Assembly (NCBI RefSeq): GCF_018986735.1
Contig: NZ_CP065521.1
Span: 1,798,001-1,862,000 of the forward strand
Reading direction: 5' to 3'
Source of the DNA: Schaalia sp. 19OD2882
GTDB lineage: Bacteria > Actinomycetota > Actinomycetes > Actinomycetales > Actinomycetaceae
Length of the DNA: 64,000 nucleotides
In this document: one piece after another, positions 55,911-63,926 of the stretch
Position numbering within the stretch: position 1 is the first letter of the stretch
How the letters are laid out: each line of letters starts with the position of its first letter
Program-made: the position numbers and the translations under genes
The notes under the pieces: generated by a model
Told to the model about the DNA's origin: nothing
The model's database searches: none
The model's input: the letters and a program-made list of their open reading frames with translations, nothing else

Positions 55911-57413
55911 TCAGCGGGTGCCTTCAGTGGCCCACACGTCAGTGGGCACGTCACCGGGCAGGTGCGGGTTGTCGACCCCGACGAAGGATGGCTCGGCCAC
56001 CCCGGCCTTGCGCTGGGCCTCCCAGTCGCGCAGGGCTCCCAGCCCCCACTTGCTCAGCCACACCAAGGCAACCAGGTTCGTCACCGTCATCACTGCCATG
56101 GCGATGTCCACGGTGTTCCACACGAGGTCCAGGGAGACCAGTGCGCCCAGGACCACCGAGCCGACGGAGACCACGCGCACCAGCCAGGTGGCCCACTTGG
56201 CGCGGGTCATGAAGGTCATGTTCGTCTCGGAGTAGACGTAGGCGGCGATGATGGAGGAGTAGGCCAGGACGAAGACGAGGACTGCCATCGGCAGGATCGT
56301 CCACTGGCCCAATTCGTTGGCCACTGCCATCGACGTGAGGTTCGCGGGGTTGACACCCTCGGCGCCCCAGACGTCGGGGCCGGCAATGAGGATGACGAAT
56401 GCTGTGGCCGTGCACACGACGATGGTGTCGATGAAGACGCCGAGGGACTGGATGAGGCCTTGGCTCACCGGGTGCTCGACGGTGGCGGTGGCGGCCGCGT
56501 TGGGGGCGGTGCCCTGACCGGCTTCGTTGGAGAACAGGCCGCGCTTGGTGCCGTTGACGAGGGCGGCGAGGACACCTCCTCCCAGTCCCCCCACCAGCGG
56601 CTCCGGCGCGAAGGCGGAAGTGAAGATCTGGGCGAGGACGGCACCGAAGTGGCCGATGTTGAGGATGACGATGACGGCCACGAGAACCATGTAGATGACC
56701 GCCATGATGGGCGCCATCCACTCGGTGACGCGTGCGACGGTGCGGATGCCGCCGAAGATGACCATGGAGGAGAAGACGAAGAGCAGGGCGGCGATGACCA
56801 GCTGGGCGGGGGTGAGTCCGAAGAGGGTGTCGATCGGGTTCGCACCCGCGTCGCCGAGGGCCGACAGCAGCGTGCCGGCAATGGCGTTGGCTTGGACGGA
56901 GGTGATGACGAAGGCGCAGGTCACCACGGTGATGACGGCGAAGACTGCCGCCAAGGCGGGGCTCTTCATGCCGAGTTTCATGTAGTAGGCGGGTCCGCCA
57001 CGGTAGGTGCCGTCTGAGGCGCGGACCTTGAAGAGTTGGGCCAGTGTGGCTTCGAAGAAGGCGGTGGCCATGCCGACCAGGGCGACGATCCACATCCAGA
57101 AGATGGCTCCGGGTCCGCCCATGAGCAGTGCTGCGGCCACACCGAAGATGTTGCCGACTCCGACGCGGGCGGCCAAGGAGATGGTGAAGGCCTGGAATGA
57201 GGAGATCCCGCCTTGGGCGCCTCCGCGCGAGGCGGTGACGGTGCGGATCATGGAGGGCAGGTGGCGGATCTGGACTCCGCGTGAGGCGATGGTCAGCAAC
57301 AGGCCGGTGCCGACCAGCACCCAGACGGTGACGTGCAGGGTGAGCCAGTCTGCGACCGCGAGGACTTGGTCCGCGAGGGACAAGGTCTCTTGGGCGGCGG
57401 CGATGACTGACAT
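55911..57413 (-). CDS. Sodium:alanine symporter (AGCS family)
   Basis: 500 residues, about ten membrane helices. Family stretches GGISSFQAFTISLAARVGVG followed by NIFGVAAAL, GGPGAIFWMW, GTYRGGPAYYM, and LFSNEAGQGTAPNAAA. Imports alanine or glycine with sodium. The ATG at 57413 follows AAGGAGC; the upstream start at 57503 adds a non-family tail. Confidence 0.93.
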   Translation of the reverse strand: MSVIAAAQETLSLADQVLAVADWLTLHVTVWVLVGTGLLLTIASRGVQIRHLPSMIRTVTASRGGAQGGISSFQAFTISLAARVGVGNIFGVAAALLMGGPGAIFWMWIVALVGMATAFFEATLAQLFKVRASDGTYRGGPAYYMKLGMKSPALAAVFAVITVVTCAFVITSVQANAIAGTLLSALGDAGANPIDTLFGLTPAQLVIAALLFVFSSMVIFGGIRTVARVTEWMAPIMAVIYMVLVAVIVILNIGHFGAVLAQIFTSAFAPEPLVGGLGGGVLAALVNGTKRGLFSNEAGQGTAPNAAATATVEHPVSQGLIQSLGVFIDTIVVCTATAFVILIAGPDVWGAEGVNPANLTSMAVANELGQWTILPMAVLVFVLAYSSIIAAYVYSETNMTFMTRAKWATWLVRVVSVGSVVLGALVSLDLVWNTVDIAMAVMTVTNLVALVWLSKWGLGALRDWEAQRKAGVAEPSFVGVDNPHLPGDVPTDVWATEGTR

Positions 57414-57542
57414 CGGGTGCTCCTTGCGGCCGGTGCGCTTTGCGCGGGTTGATGGGCCCGCCGATGCTCCCACATGAACGGCGCCGACCGTCGGCAGGTC
57501 CATCCTCCGGTCGACGCCGCGTGCGTGGTGCAGGTCAGGTGT

Positions 57543-57986
57543 TCAGACGGCCATCCACAGGTACAGGGGGTGTCCTGCCTGCTTGGCCTGGACGGCCAGT
57601 GCCACCAGTTCGGCTCCGTCTTCGAGGATCTCGTCCGGGTCGGCCAGTTCAACCAGGACTTCGGCGGCCTCGGGGTCGTCGGGATTCGTGGCCAGGGCGG
57701 CAAGAGCGTCACGACCGGCGGTTGACAGGCGCATGACGGCGACCTCGCCCTCGTTCCTGATGCCGATTGTCGCACCCATGTCCTGCGAGGCGGCCCCCTC
57801 GGCAGTGTCGGGACTCATCATCGCAACCCAGGTGAGTTGGGCGGCGGGGTCCATGTCGAGTTGTGTGCAGGGCAGCGCGGGAGCGCCGGTTTCTTCATCG
57901 GCGACACTGGGGCCGCCGACCCGGTCGAGGATGGCCTCCGCTGCGTTGTCATCAGGGGCGATGAAGTAGTCGGCCAAGATTCCCAT
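57543..57986 (-). CDS. Conserved-looking acidic protein, unknown function
   Basis: 147 acidic residues (MGILADYFIAPDDNAAEAIL at the start; many Glu/Asp and Ala). No recognised domain, signal or membrane helix. AGAGGAG upstream. It is the last intact gene before the immunity-like array and, like the array genes, is a small acidic cytoplasmic protein on the minus strand, so it could be another immunity protein; that is a guess from position. Confidence 0.6.
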   Translation of the reverse strand: MGILADYFIAPDDNAAEAILDRVGGPSVADEETGAPALPCTQLDMDPAAQLTWVAMMSPDTAEGAASQDMGATIGIRNEGEVAVMRLSTAGRDALAALATNPDDPEAAEVLVELADPDEILEDGAELVALAVQAKQAGHPLYLWMAV

Positions 57987-58033
57987 CGATTGATCTCCTC
58001 TCGCGAGCCCCCAGTGGGCTCAGCGTCGGCGCC

Positions 58034-58113
58034 ACTGTAGCCGTTCAGTCTCACAAATGATGTGAGGCGCGACTGGACGCGCCGTGCGTTCGTTCTCACA
58101 TCGTCAACGTGAG
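58034..58113 (-). promoter_or_regulatory. CTCAC/GTGAG inverted repeats upstream of the 57.5-58.0 kb gene
   Basis: CTCACA-N5-TGTGAG (58050-58066) and CTCACA-N8-GTGAG (58095-58113) lie 45 bases apart, just upstream of a minus-strand TACAGT (58034-58039), a possible -10. Confidence 0.4.
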
Positions 58114-58116
58114 GCC

Positions 58117-58262
58117 ATACCAACTCCGGTCGACGACGCAGGTTGCGCGTTCCGCTTGGGACGGGTCGACGAGGGCGGCGCGCTGCTGGGCACTTTCAGC
58201 TGCCCCGGGCTCGCATCCTGATGCCCGGCAGGCGTGGCCGCCCATTGGAGGAATCGTCCTGC
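58117..58262 (-). pseudogene. Remnant of an immunity-like gene of family B
   Basis: The minus strand keeps a decayed copy of the middle of the family B gene at 59897-60508: ATPAGHQDASPGQLKVPSS matches ATPAGQRDAEIGRRLKVRS. An internal deletion joins AATCGTCCTGC (found inside the intact B gene at about 60425) directly to the tail of the upstream A gene. It lies right after A2 just as the intact B follows A1. Confidence 0.72.
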
Positions 58263-58266
58263 GCGG

Positions 58267-59031
58267 TCACACGTCGTGCATTGCCGCACGCATCATGGTC
58301 CACATGAGATCTGAGTCATGCTTCATCCTGACCATGAAGGCTTGACGCTGACCCCGCTGATACTCGGTCGCAATCCACTTCAAGAGAAAGTCGGCATCGA
58401 AGCGGTCCTTTCCCTCCAAGGCTTGGGCCGCCTCGCGGCCTCGTTCCAGGCCGGCCGGCACATCCATCACCTGCAAGTACTGCTCCCCCACCGGCAACTT
58501 CTGCAACGACAAATCAACCCCCGTACGAAACTCCACCCCCATCAACGTGGCACCGGAAAAATCATTCCCCCGAATCTCGTTGTCCCACGACTCCGCAGGA
58601 GTCGACGACGTGGCCGGCTCATCCACATGAGCCCAAAACATCACATCCCGCAACCGAGCACCCTCGAAATCACAATCCACCACATCACTGCGCGACACAT
58701 TCCACCCGGAAAGACGCGCACCCCGGAAAGAACACTCAACGAAACGCACCATACCACCCCCAAGCCCCCTCAAGGTCGCACGATCGAAAGAGCAGCGCAC
58801 GAACTCCGACACCACACCCCCCTCACCCGGAGAGAAATACTTCGCCTTCACACGCTCGAAAGAACACTCCGTCAAATGCACGTCCCACGTGCCGAAATTG
58901 TCCAACACCAGACCCGAACAATCCACACCCGACACCCGCTGATGTTTGATGTAGCCATGAGGAATCATCTTCCCGGACGGCTCCACATAACCATCACGCA
59001 ACTCAACAATTCCCACGGTACCCACACCCAC
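58267..59031 (-). CDS. Pentapeptide-repeat-like protein, putative immunity protein A2
   Basis: 254 residues. The middle (about 40-135) has degenerate five-residue repeats of the A(D/N)LXX kind: CSGLVLDNF, CSFERV, CSFDRATLRGL, CSFRGARLSGW, CDFEGARLRDV, FSGATLMGV. This gives a right-handed beta-helix core. The C-terminus (from DRFDADFLLKWIATEYQRGQ) is helical. It is a paralogue of A1 (60531-61358) with a block of identical DNA. No known enzyme motif; immunity role is inferred from the setting. Several GTG starts (59031, 59025, 59013) are possible after GAGGAG. Confidence 0.72.
   Translation of the reverse strand: MGVGTVGIVELRDGYVEPSGKMIPHGYIKHQRVSGVDCSGLVLDNFGTWDVHLTECSFERVKAKYFSPGEGGVVSEFVRCSFDRATLRGLGGGMVRFVECSFRGARLSGWNVSRSDVVDCDFEGARLRDVMFWAHVDEPATSSTPAESWDNEIRGNDFSGATLMGVEFRTGVDLSLQKLPVGEQYLQVMDVPAGLERGREAAQALEGKDRFDADFLLKWIATEYQRGQRQAFMVRMKHDSDLMWTMMRAAMHDV
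58457..58798. repeat. Identical 342-base block shared by A2 and A1 (copy 1)
   Basis: By eye, identical base for base to 60721-61062 (offset 2264), while both flanks diverge. Confidence 0.85.
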
Positions 59032-59045
59032 TCCTCACTCTTTCT

Positions 59046-59893
59046 CACTTCGGCATTGCCCACGTCACACGCTCCGCATTCGTACAATTCGGATGCGGCC
59101 GCCTCCTGTGAGCAGCCACAGCTCCGGGTGTCGTCAACTCGATCCAGAGATCCAATGTACCGGCACGAGCATCAGGTTTTGGTTGAGACACTGACGACTG
59201 GGAAGATCCATGGTCGCGACTGCTTCGAGGAGGCGTCCCCGGAGGCAGCGTGCAAATGCGCGCCTCAGGCGACTCTCCGGTCCGTCGACCCCTGAAGGTC
59301 CAGGGGCATGCCTGCATGTGGCACGCTGCCGATCCCGGTGTTTCTTCAGCTTGGCGCCAGTTCTTTCCTTGCCTGTCGGCTTCAACGCAGCTGGGGTGGG
59401 CTACGGTGACACCCGCGCCCAAGGGTTCCTGACCCCGGCTTCGTAGAGCTGCCCAGGGCCAGACCCCATTGGCGTACATGAGGACGATGACCGAAGCTGT
59501 CACCGCTCAAGCCTTGGCGCAACTTGCCGGCACCTACGCCCCGCCCCCTGTGCTCCTCTTGGCGCACGCCAAGGGACCGGATCGCGTGGATGTCGTCGCC
59601 GTATTGACTCGCAATTGCCGAAACTGGCGCCTTGAGGACTCCACTCTTTCTCGGTGCAGTCATCGACCTTGCTCAGGTTGGCACGCACAGACGTCACCCT
59701 GGGAATCCACCTCGAACACGCCGATGACCACATGCCCCCACACGCACATGTGTGCAGCCTGACTCTTTCAAGCCACCAGCCACAGCGCTCACGCAATTGA
59801 CGCCATTTTTCGTTTCGTCCACGACTGGCAGCCACCCTGCCCGGTGTCGACCCAGCCACTGGAGATATTCGGCCGACTCGACCGGCTTTGGAG
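59046..59893. other. Decayed stretch between A2 and B1
   Basis: About 850 bases with no intact gene. Minus-strand fragments with protein-like composition occur in all three frames (for example NCVSAVAGGL near 59780, then GHVVIGVFEVDSQG in another frame near 59720), as expected of a toxin-tip cassette broken by frameshifts. None can be assigned. Confidence 0.45.
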
Positions 59894-59896
59894 TCT

Positions 59897-60508
59897 TCAA
59901 AGAGTCGGTGAACTTCGTCGGAACTCCGGAGGCAACACGGGAGCCAAGTCCCGCACCAGTGCATCAAAGCTCGGATCGGAGGCGATCAAGGAGTCGATGG
60001 CCATCGCCAGAGCATCGTCGACCTGCCGAAACTGCGGGTCCTCCAACACCAATTCCTCTCCGTCATCCCCACCACTGCCAGGCATTACCCCAAAGAGACG
60101 CACCGACACCGACACCATGGTGGGCTCGAACAAATACCACGCGTACGACACCTTGACTTGCTGACCAAGCAATGCTCCGAGACCCAAATCCATGCAAATC
60201 AGACAATCCATGGCTTCCGTGGACCAGTCGCGCTCGCTTTCCGGATCCTCCGGTATCGCCTCACTGCGCACCTTCAAACGCCGCCCGATCTCAGCATCCC
60301 GCTGACCCGCCGGCGTGGCGACCCACTCGACAATCTCGTCCAGCAGATCCGCGTCGCCCGTGATGCCCTCATCGGCACACCACTGCTCGTACGCCGGCCG
60401 CAACACCTGGCCCGCCGCGACGAAGAATCGTCCTGCTTGCTCCCCCGACAGGGCACTCAGGCGCTGCCCGAGCTCATCCGAATGAACCATGAACGGTGTC
60501 AGACCCAT
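59897..60508 (-). CDS. Putative immunity protein, family B (B1)
   Basis: 203 acidic residues; no known motif. Paralogue of B2 (62649-63257): shared segments include LSGEQAGRFFVAAGQVL, ATPAGQRDAEIGR, FEPTMVSVS, VMPGSGGDDGEELVLEDPQF and APVLPPE. AGGAG seven bases before the ATG, which is 22 bases after the A1 stop. The B2 copy overlaps a toxin-tip gene, so family B proteins are probably immunity proteins against deaminase-like toxins. Confidence 0.72.
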   Translation of the reverse strand: MGLTPFMVHSDELGQRLSALSGEQAGRFFVAAGQVLRPAYEQWCADEGITGDADLLDEIVEWVATPAGQRDAEIGRRLKVRSEAIPEDPESERDWSTEAMDCLICMDLGLGALLGQQVKVSYAWYLFEPTMVSVSVRLFGVMPGSGGDDGEELVLEDPQFRQVDDALAMAIDSLIASDPSFDALVRDLAPVLPPEFRRSSPTL

Positions 60509-60530
60509 TGTTGTCTCCTGTTCTGCGCGG

Positions 60531-61358
60531 TCACACGTCGTGCATTGCCGCACGCATTGTCGACCACATGAGGTCCGGGTGGCGCTTCGCCTTGGCAACG
60601 AAGGCTTGACGCTGACCGCGCGCATACTCGGTCGCAATCCACTTCAAGATAGAATCGGCGAAGAAGCGGTCCTTGCCTTCCAAGGTTTCGGCTGCCTCGC
60701 GGCCTCGTTCCAGACTGGCCGGCACATCCATCACCTGCAAGTACTGCTCCCCCACCGGCAACTTCTGCAACGACAAATCAACCCCCGTACGAAACTCCAC
60801 CCCCATCAACGTGGCACCGGAAAAATCATTCCCCCGAATCTCGTTGTCCCACGACTCCGCAGGAGTCGACGACGTGGCCGGCTCATCCACATGAGCCCAA
60901 AACATCACATCCCGCAACCGAGCACCCTCGAAATCACAATCCACCACATCACTGCGCGACACATTCCACCCGGAAAGACGCGCACCCCGGAAAGAACACT
61001 CAACGAAACGCACCATACCACCCCCAAGCCCCCTCAAGGTCGCACGATCGAAAGAGCAGCGCGCGAACTCCGACACCGCACCCCCACCCCCGGGAGCAAA
61101 ATACTTCGCCTTCACGCGCTCGAAAGAACACTCCGTCAAACGCACATCCCACAAGTGGAAATTGTTCAACACCAGACCCGAATAATCCACACCCGACGCA
61201 CGAACCCCACCAATCGACCCGTGCCACTCATCCGGAAGCCATTGGCCACCAGGGCGCAACTCCAATCCAACCGCATTCTCGGACACCACCAGAGAATCCC
61301 TTCGATTCGAAGAACGACCCCGCCCCAAGCCACCATCGCCCCTGCTCGGGGCGTTCAC
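60531..61358 (-). CDS. Pentapeptide-repeat-like protein, putative immunity protein A1
   Basis: 275 residues, paralogue of A2 with the same repeat core and C-terminal tail (QAFVAKAKRHPDLMWS versus QAFMVRMKHDSDLMWT) but a different first 60 residues. GTG at 61358 overlaps the stop (GTGA) of a truncated upstream toxin-tip frame, so it was probably translated by coupling to that toxin. No enzyme motif. Confidence 0.72.
   Translation of the reverse strand: MNAPSRGDGGLGRGRSSNRRDSLVVSENAVGLELRPGGQWLPDEWHGSIGGVRASGVDYSGLVLNNFHLWDVRLTECSFERVKAKYFAPGGGGAVSEFARCSFDRATLRGLGGGMVRFVECSFRGARLSGWNVSRSDVVDCDFEGARLRDVMFWAHVDEPATSSTPAESWDNEIRGNDFSGATLMGVEFRTGVDLSLQKLPVGEQYLQVMDVPASLERGREAAETLEGKDRFFADSILKWIATEYARGQRQAFVAKAKRHPDLMWSTMRAAMHDV
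60721..61062. repeat. Identical 342-base block shared by A1 and A2 (copy 2)
   Basis: Matches 58457-58798 without a difference seen by eye, including third codon positions. Confidence 0.85.
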
Positions 61359-61545
61359 TCCTCGATCCCGCGATCCATGCTCACATGCCGAAAGTCTGCG
61401 TCGACGCCAAAGTACTTGAATCCCCTGCCGTAGAGGACCTCAACCTCGTCCCGCACAGCCAAGTGTATCTTGTCACCGATGTACTGACGCAAACGCCATG
61501 GACAATCCTCAGCAGCCTCGTGGCCCGCCGCTTCGATGGAGACCA
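61355..61545 (-). pseudogene. Toxin-tip remnant, C-terminal about 60 codons
   Basis: The minus frame ending at 61355 reads like protein over its last 60 residues (AAEDCPWRLRQYIGDKIHLA; GRGFKYFGVDADFRH). Upstream of about 61545 the frame is only the antisense of a family C fragment. Its TGA overlaps the A1 start by four bases, the usual toxin-immunity layout. No family recognised. Confidence 0.55.
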
Positions 61546-61684
61546 CAGTGAGGCCGGCCTCATGGGCAACGCCGACAATGCCACAGATGTAGCGCCCGGC
61601 CACATGAACGCCCGTGTGCGGGCAGCCCGCCACACCCACCAGATCGACCGGGCCACACACTTCATCAACAACCTGCCCCAGCGG
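61540..61684 (+). pseudogene. Family C fragment (internal piece)
   Basis: Encodes EAGLMGNADNATDVAPGH and RAARHTHQIDRATHFINNL, closely matching residues about 52-98 of the intact C gene at 61804. No start or end of its own; it abuts the toxin-tip remnant. Confidence 0.8.
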
Positions 61685-61791
61685 TCAACGGCATCGTCTC
61701 GAAGTGCCCCATTCCCAAGTGTCATCCCGCAGATTGAGGACTGTGGGTGGTGCAGGGGTCCACAGGTTGGGCGTGCGGCTGAAGGTGTCGA

Positions 61792-61797
61792 TACTCT
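61792..61797 (+). promoter_or_regulatory. -10 box of a leaderless promoter (family C gene)
   Basis: TACTCT, six bases before the ATG at 61804; no Shine-Dalgarno. Confidence 0.5.
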
Positions 61798-61803
61798 GTA
61801 CTC

Positions 61804-62616
61804 ATGGGTTCTCCGATTGAAGACGCATGCAAGATGATCCGCAAAGGCAAGGTCGCCGAGGGCCTCACCCAGTTGGAACAGGCCCCGGACTGCCCGGACA
61901 AGTCCATCGCCTTGGCCGAGATCGCCTACTTCACCTGCGACCTCGAACAAGCCATGGACCACGAAGAGACCGGCCTCATGGGCAACACCGACAACGCCAC
62001 CAAAGCAGCACCCACCCACATGGACGCCTATGTGCGGGCAGCCCGCCACACCCACCAGATCGACCGGGCCACACACTTCATCAACGACCTGACCCAAACG
62101 AAAGTCGCCACCGCCCGCCACCCCCACATCGCCAACATGTGGCGCACCGTCCAAGCCATCGCCTTCGAACGCCTCTCCGGATCCACCACCCCACGAGACT
62201 ACAGGCCAGTCAAGGTCAACACCGAGGGCCCCGACCCCGACACCCTCATCGCCGACCTGAAAATCCGCTACCGCCACTTGGACATCAACGACCGCGAAAC
62301 CGGAGGACTCGTCCTCGCAGACATCCTCAGAGACGGGCGCACAGACCTGGCCCTCGACACCTACCTGGAACACAGCGAATCCAAGATCATCGGATGCCCC
62401 CACCTCGACGCCGCCCGCCTCTTCCAAGCCATCGGCCGCCCCGACCAAGCCAAAGAAGCCCTCATCCGCTTCACCAAGGATTGGGCACCTCACTCCAGGG
62501 TCACGACCCAGCCGATGCGCATGTTCCAGTACTTCGACCTCGAACCCCTCTGGACCCCAGAATTCCTCAACCGAATCATGCACACCCCGAAATGGCCTTG
62601 GGGAATCCAGAACTGA
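61804..62616 (+). CDS. Helical-repeat (TPR-like) protein, family C, unknown function
   Basis: 270 residues predicted all-helical with TPR-like pairs: KMIRKGKVAEGLTQLEQAPD, ALAEIAYFTCDLEQAMDHEE, AYVRAARHTHQIDRATHFIN, and ARLFQAIGRPDQAKEALIRF. No catalytic motif. It runs against the immunity genes on the opposite strand. Fragments of the same family occur at 61540-61684 and 63862-64000, each next to a toxin tip, so this gene family may mark the site where toxin cassettes are exchanged, or be a regulator or immunity protein itself. Confidence 0.72.
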   Translation: MGSPIEDACKMIRKGKVAEGLTQLEQAPDCPDKSIALAEIAYFTCDLEQAMDHEETGLMGNTDNATKAAPTHMDAYVRAARHTHQIDRATHFINDLTQTKVATARHPHIANMWRTVQAIAFERLSGSTTPRDYRPVKVNTEGPDPDTLIADLKIRYRHLDINDRETGGLVLADILRDGRTDLALDTYLEHSESKIIGCPHLDAARLFQAIGRPDQAKEALIRFTKDWAPHSRVTTQPMRMFQYFDLEPLWTPEFLNRIMHTPKWPWGIQN

Positions 62617-62648
62617 GCCCCCGACCCTCACGACGCGAGAACCGAGCC

Positions 62649-63257
62649 TCAGAGGTCCACAGGCCAGCGCGCTTCAGGCGGAAGCAACGGCGCCAGCACC
62701 TCCACCAACTCAACAATGCTCAGACCACCACAACTCAACAAAGCGAAGGCACGATCCACACCGTCCCGCACCTCGACGAACTGCGGGTCCTCCAACGCCA
62801 ATTCCTCTCCGTCATCCCCACCGCTGCCAGGCATTCCCCCAAGGAGACGCTCCGACACCGATTCCATGGTGGGCTCGAGGAGCGACCACGCACCATCACC
62901 GAGATACTCTCCGTCGACCAGAGAGCCGAGGCCCACGTAGGCGCACGTCCAACAATCGATGCCAATGGTTCCGAACTCGCTTTCACCCACCTCCTCTTCA
63001 GGCATCTCCTCTGCGCGGGAGAACAGGCTCCGCCCGACCGCCTCATCGCGCTGGCCTGCAGGCTGTTGCGCCCACGTGAGAATCTCATTCATCAGGTCTT
63101 GGTCGCCTTCGATCCCGACCTCGGAACACGACCGCACATAGGCCGGATACAAGGCTCGGGCGGCCGCAACGAACAAACGGCCGGACTGCTCCCCCGACAG
63201 GAGCGCCGCTTGCTCCTCGACATTGTCCGACAATTCCTCGAATGGTGTTGAACTCAT
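62649..63257 (-). CDS. Putative immunity protein, family B (B2)
   Basis: 202 acidic residues, paralogue of B1 (ALLSGEQSGRLFVAAARAL; WAQQPAGQRDEAVGR; LLEPTMESVSERL; GMPGSGGDDGEELALEDPQF). Its ATG overlaps by four bases the stop that the upstream toxin tip would have once its frameshift is corrected, the strongest sign that this is the cognate immunity gene. The ORF has no good Shine-Dalgarno, consistent with coupling. Confidence 0.78.
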   Translation of the reverse strand: MSSTPFEELSDNVEEQAALLSGEQSGRLFVAAARALYPAYVRSCSEVGIEGDQDLMNEILTWAQQPAGQRDEAVGRSLFSRAEEMPEEEVGESEFGTIGIDCWTCAYVGLGSLVDGEYLGDGAWSLLEPTMESVSERLLGGMPGSGGDDGEELALEDPQFVEVRDGVDRAFALLSCGGLSIVELVEVLAPLLPPEARWPVDL

Positions 63258-63926
63258 GGTTGGGTCACCGTAATCCCTTCATTGGCCAGTTTCGCAGCAC
63301 AGTCATGTTCGCTGGGTCCACAGGGCATGCGCCTTGAGGTCCCGACTTCCAGCAGTCGGCCAGTTTTCCTTCGCTCCATCGCCCGCAAAAACTCTTCTCT
63401 CCGCGTGGAGCTTCCTGCTGCCGACCACACGCTTCAGTCCCAGTTCAGCGAGCATTTCCCGTTGCCCCTTGTCGAATCCGCTGCTGGATCCAATGAACAT
63501 CTTACCATTCTCATCAAGTCCAACAGCAAAAGTCCTCACATTCCTGGACGCCGGGTGCAGGCCAGCCTGTCGAACCTGTTCTGCCATCTCTCGAAGATTC
63601 TGCTGTGTTGGAAGGTCAGGCGAGTTCCCCAGCGGAACATCGCAACGGTTGTGCACCAGGACGTCCACGCCGCCGCTGGTACGCACATGATAGGTGTGGG
63701 CGCCAGCGACTGTGAGGTTGTGCACCGTCTCCTTGCGACCCGTCGCCTCGACAGAAACAACACCAACCAGCTCACCGCCCGGCTGACGCAGAAGATCTCC
63801 TTCACGAAGCTCCCCAGCAGCCACTACATCTTGACCACTGACCGGATCGACAGACGTCATCTGGCCGAGGTCGCCTACCTGCGCGGGAACAACGAGGAAG
63901 CCATGGGACACGACGAGGCCAGCCAC
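63254..63926 (-). pseudogene. Orphan polymorphic-toxin tip: end of Hint domain plus deaminase-like toxin, frameshifted
   Basis: N-terminal part: last strands of a pretoxin Hint domain (VHNLTVAGAHTYHVRTSG, DVLVHN), the usual splice before a toxin tip. Then a toxin domain with FAVGLDENGKMFIGSSSG and the deaminase HAE motif (KLHAE). The plain frame stops at 63303 without the second zinc motif. Shifting by one base at about 63387-63400 (T5 tract or GAGAGAAGAG) gives EFLRAMERRKTGRLLEVG, then MPCGPSEHDCAAKLANEGI and a stop at 63254 that overlaps the B2 start. PC...C is the missing zinc motif. No export or repeat regions precede it; an in-frame stop lies just upstream of 63926. Confidence 0.8.

Noticed and set aside
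59469..59762. 97-codon plus-strand ORF
   Set aside because: First half looks protein-like but there is no ribosome site or -10 box and the second half is low quality; not enough to call.
61381..62631. 416-codon minus-strand open frame
   Set aside because: Antisense of gene C and its fragment; only its last 60 codons' region overlaps the toxin-tip remnant, in a different frame. Gene C has the better composition and a promoter box.
63303..63926. Toxin ORF ending at 63303 as the natural gene
   Set aside because: The frame lacks the second zinc motif and ends 45 bases short of the immunity gene; the shifted frame supplies both the motif and a four-base overlap.
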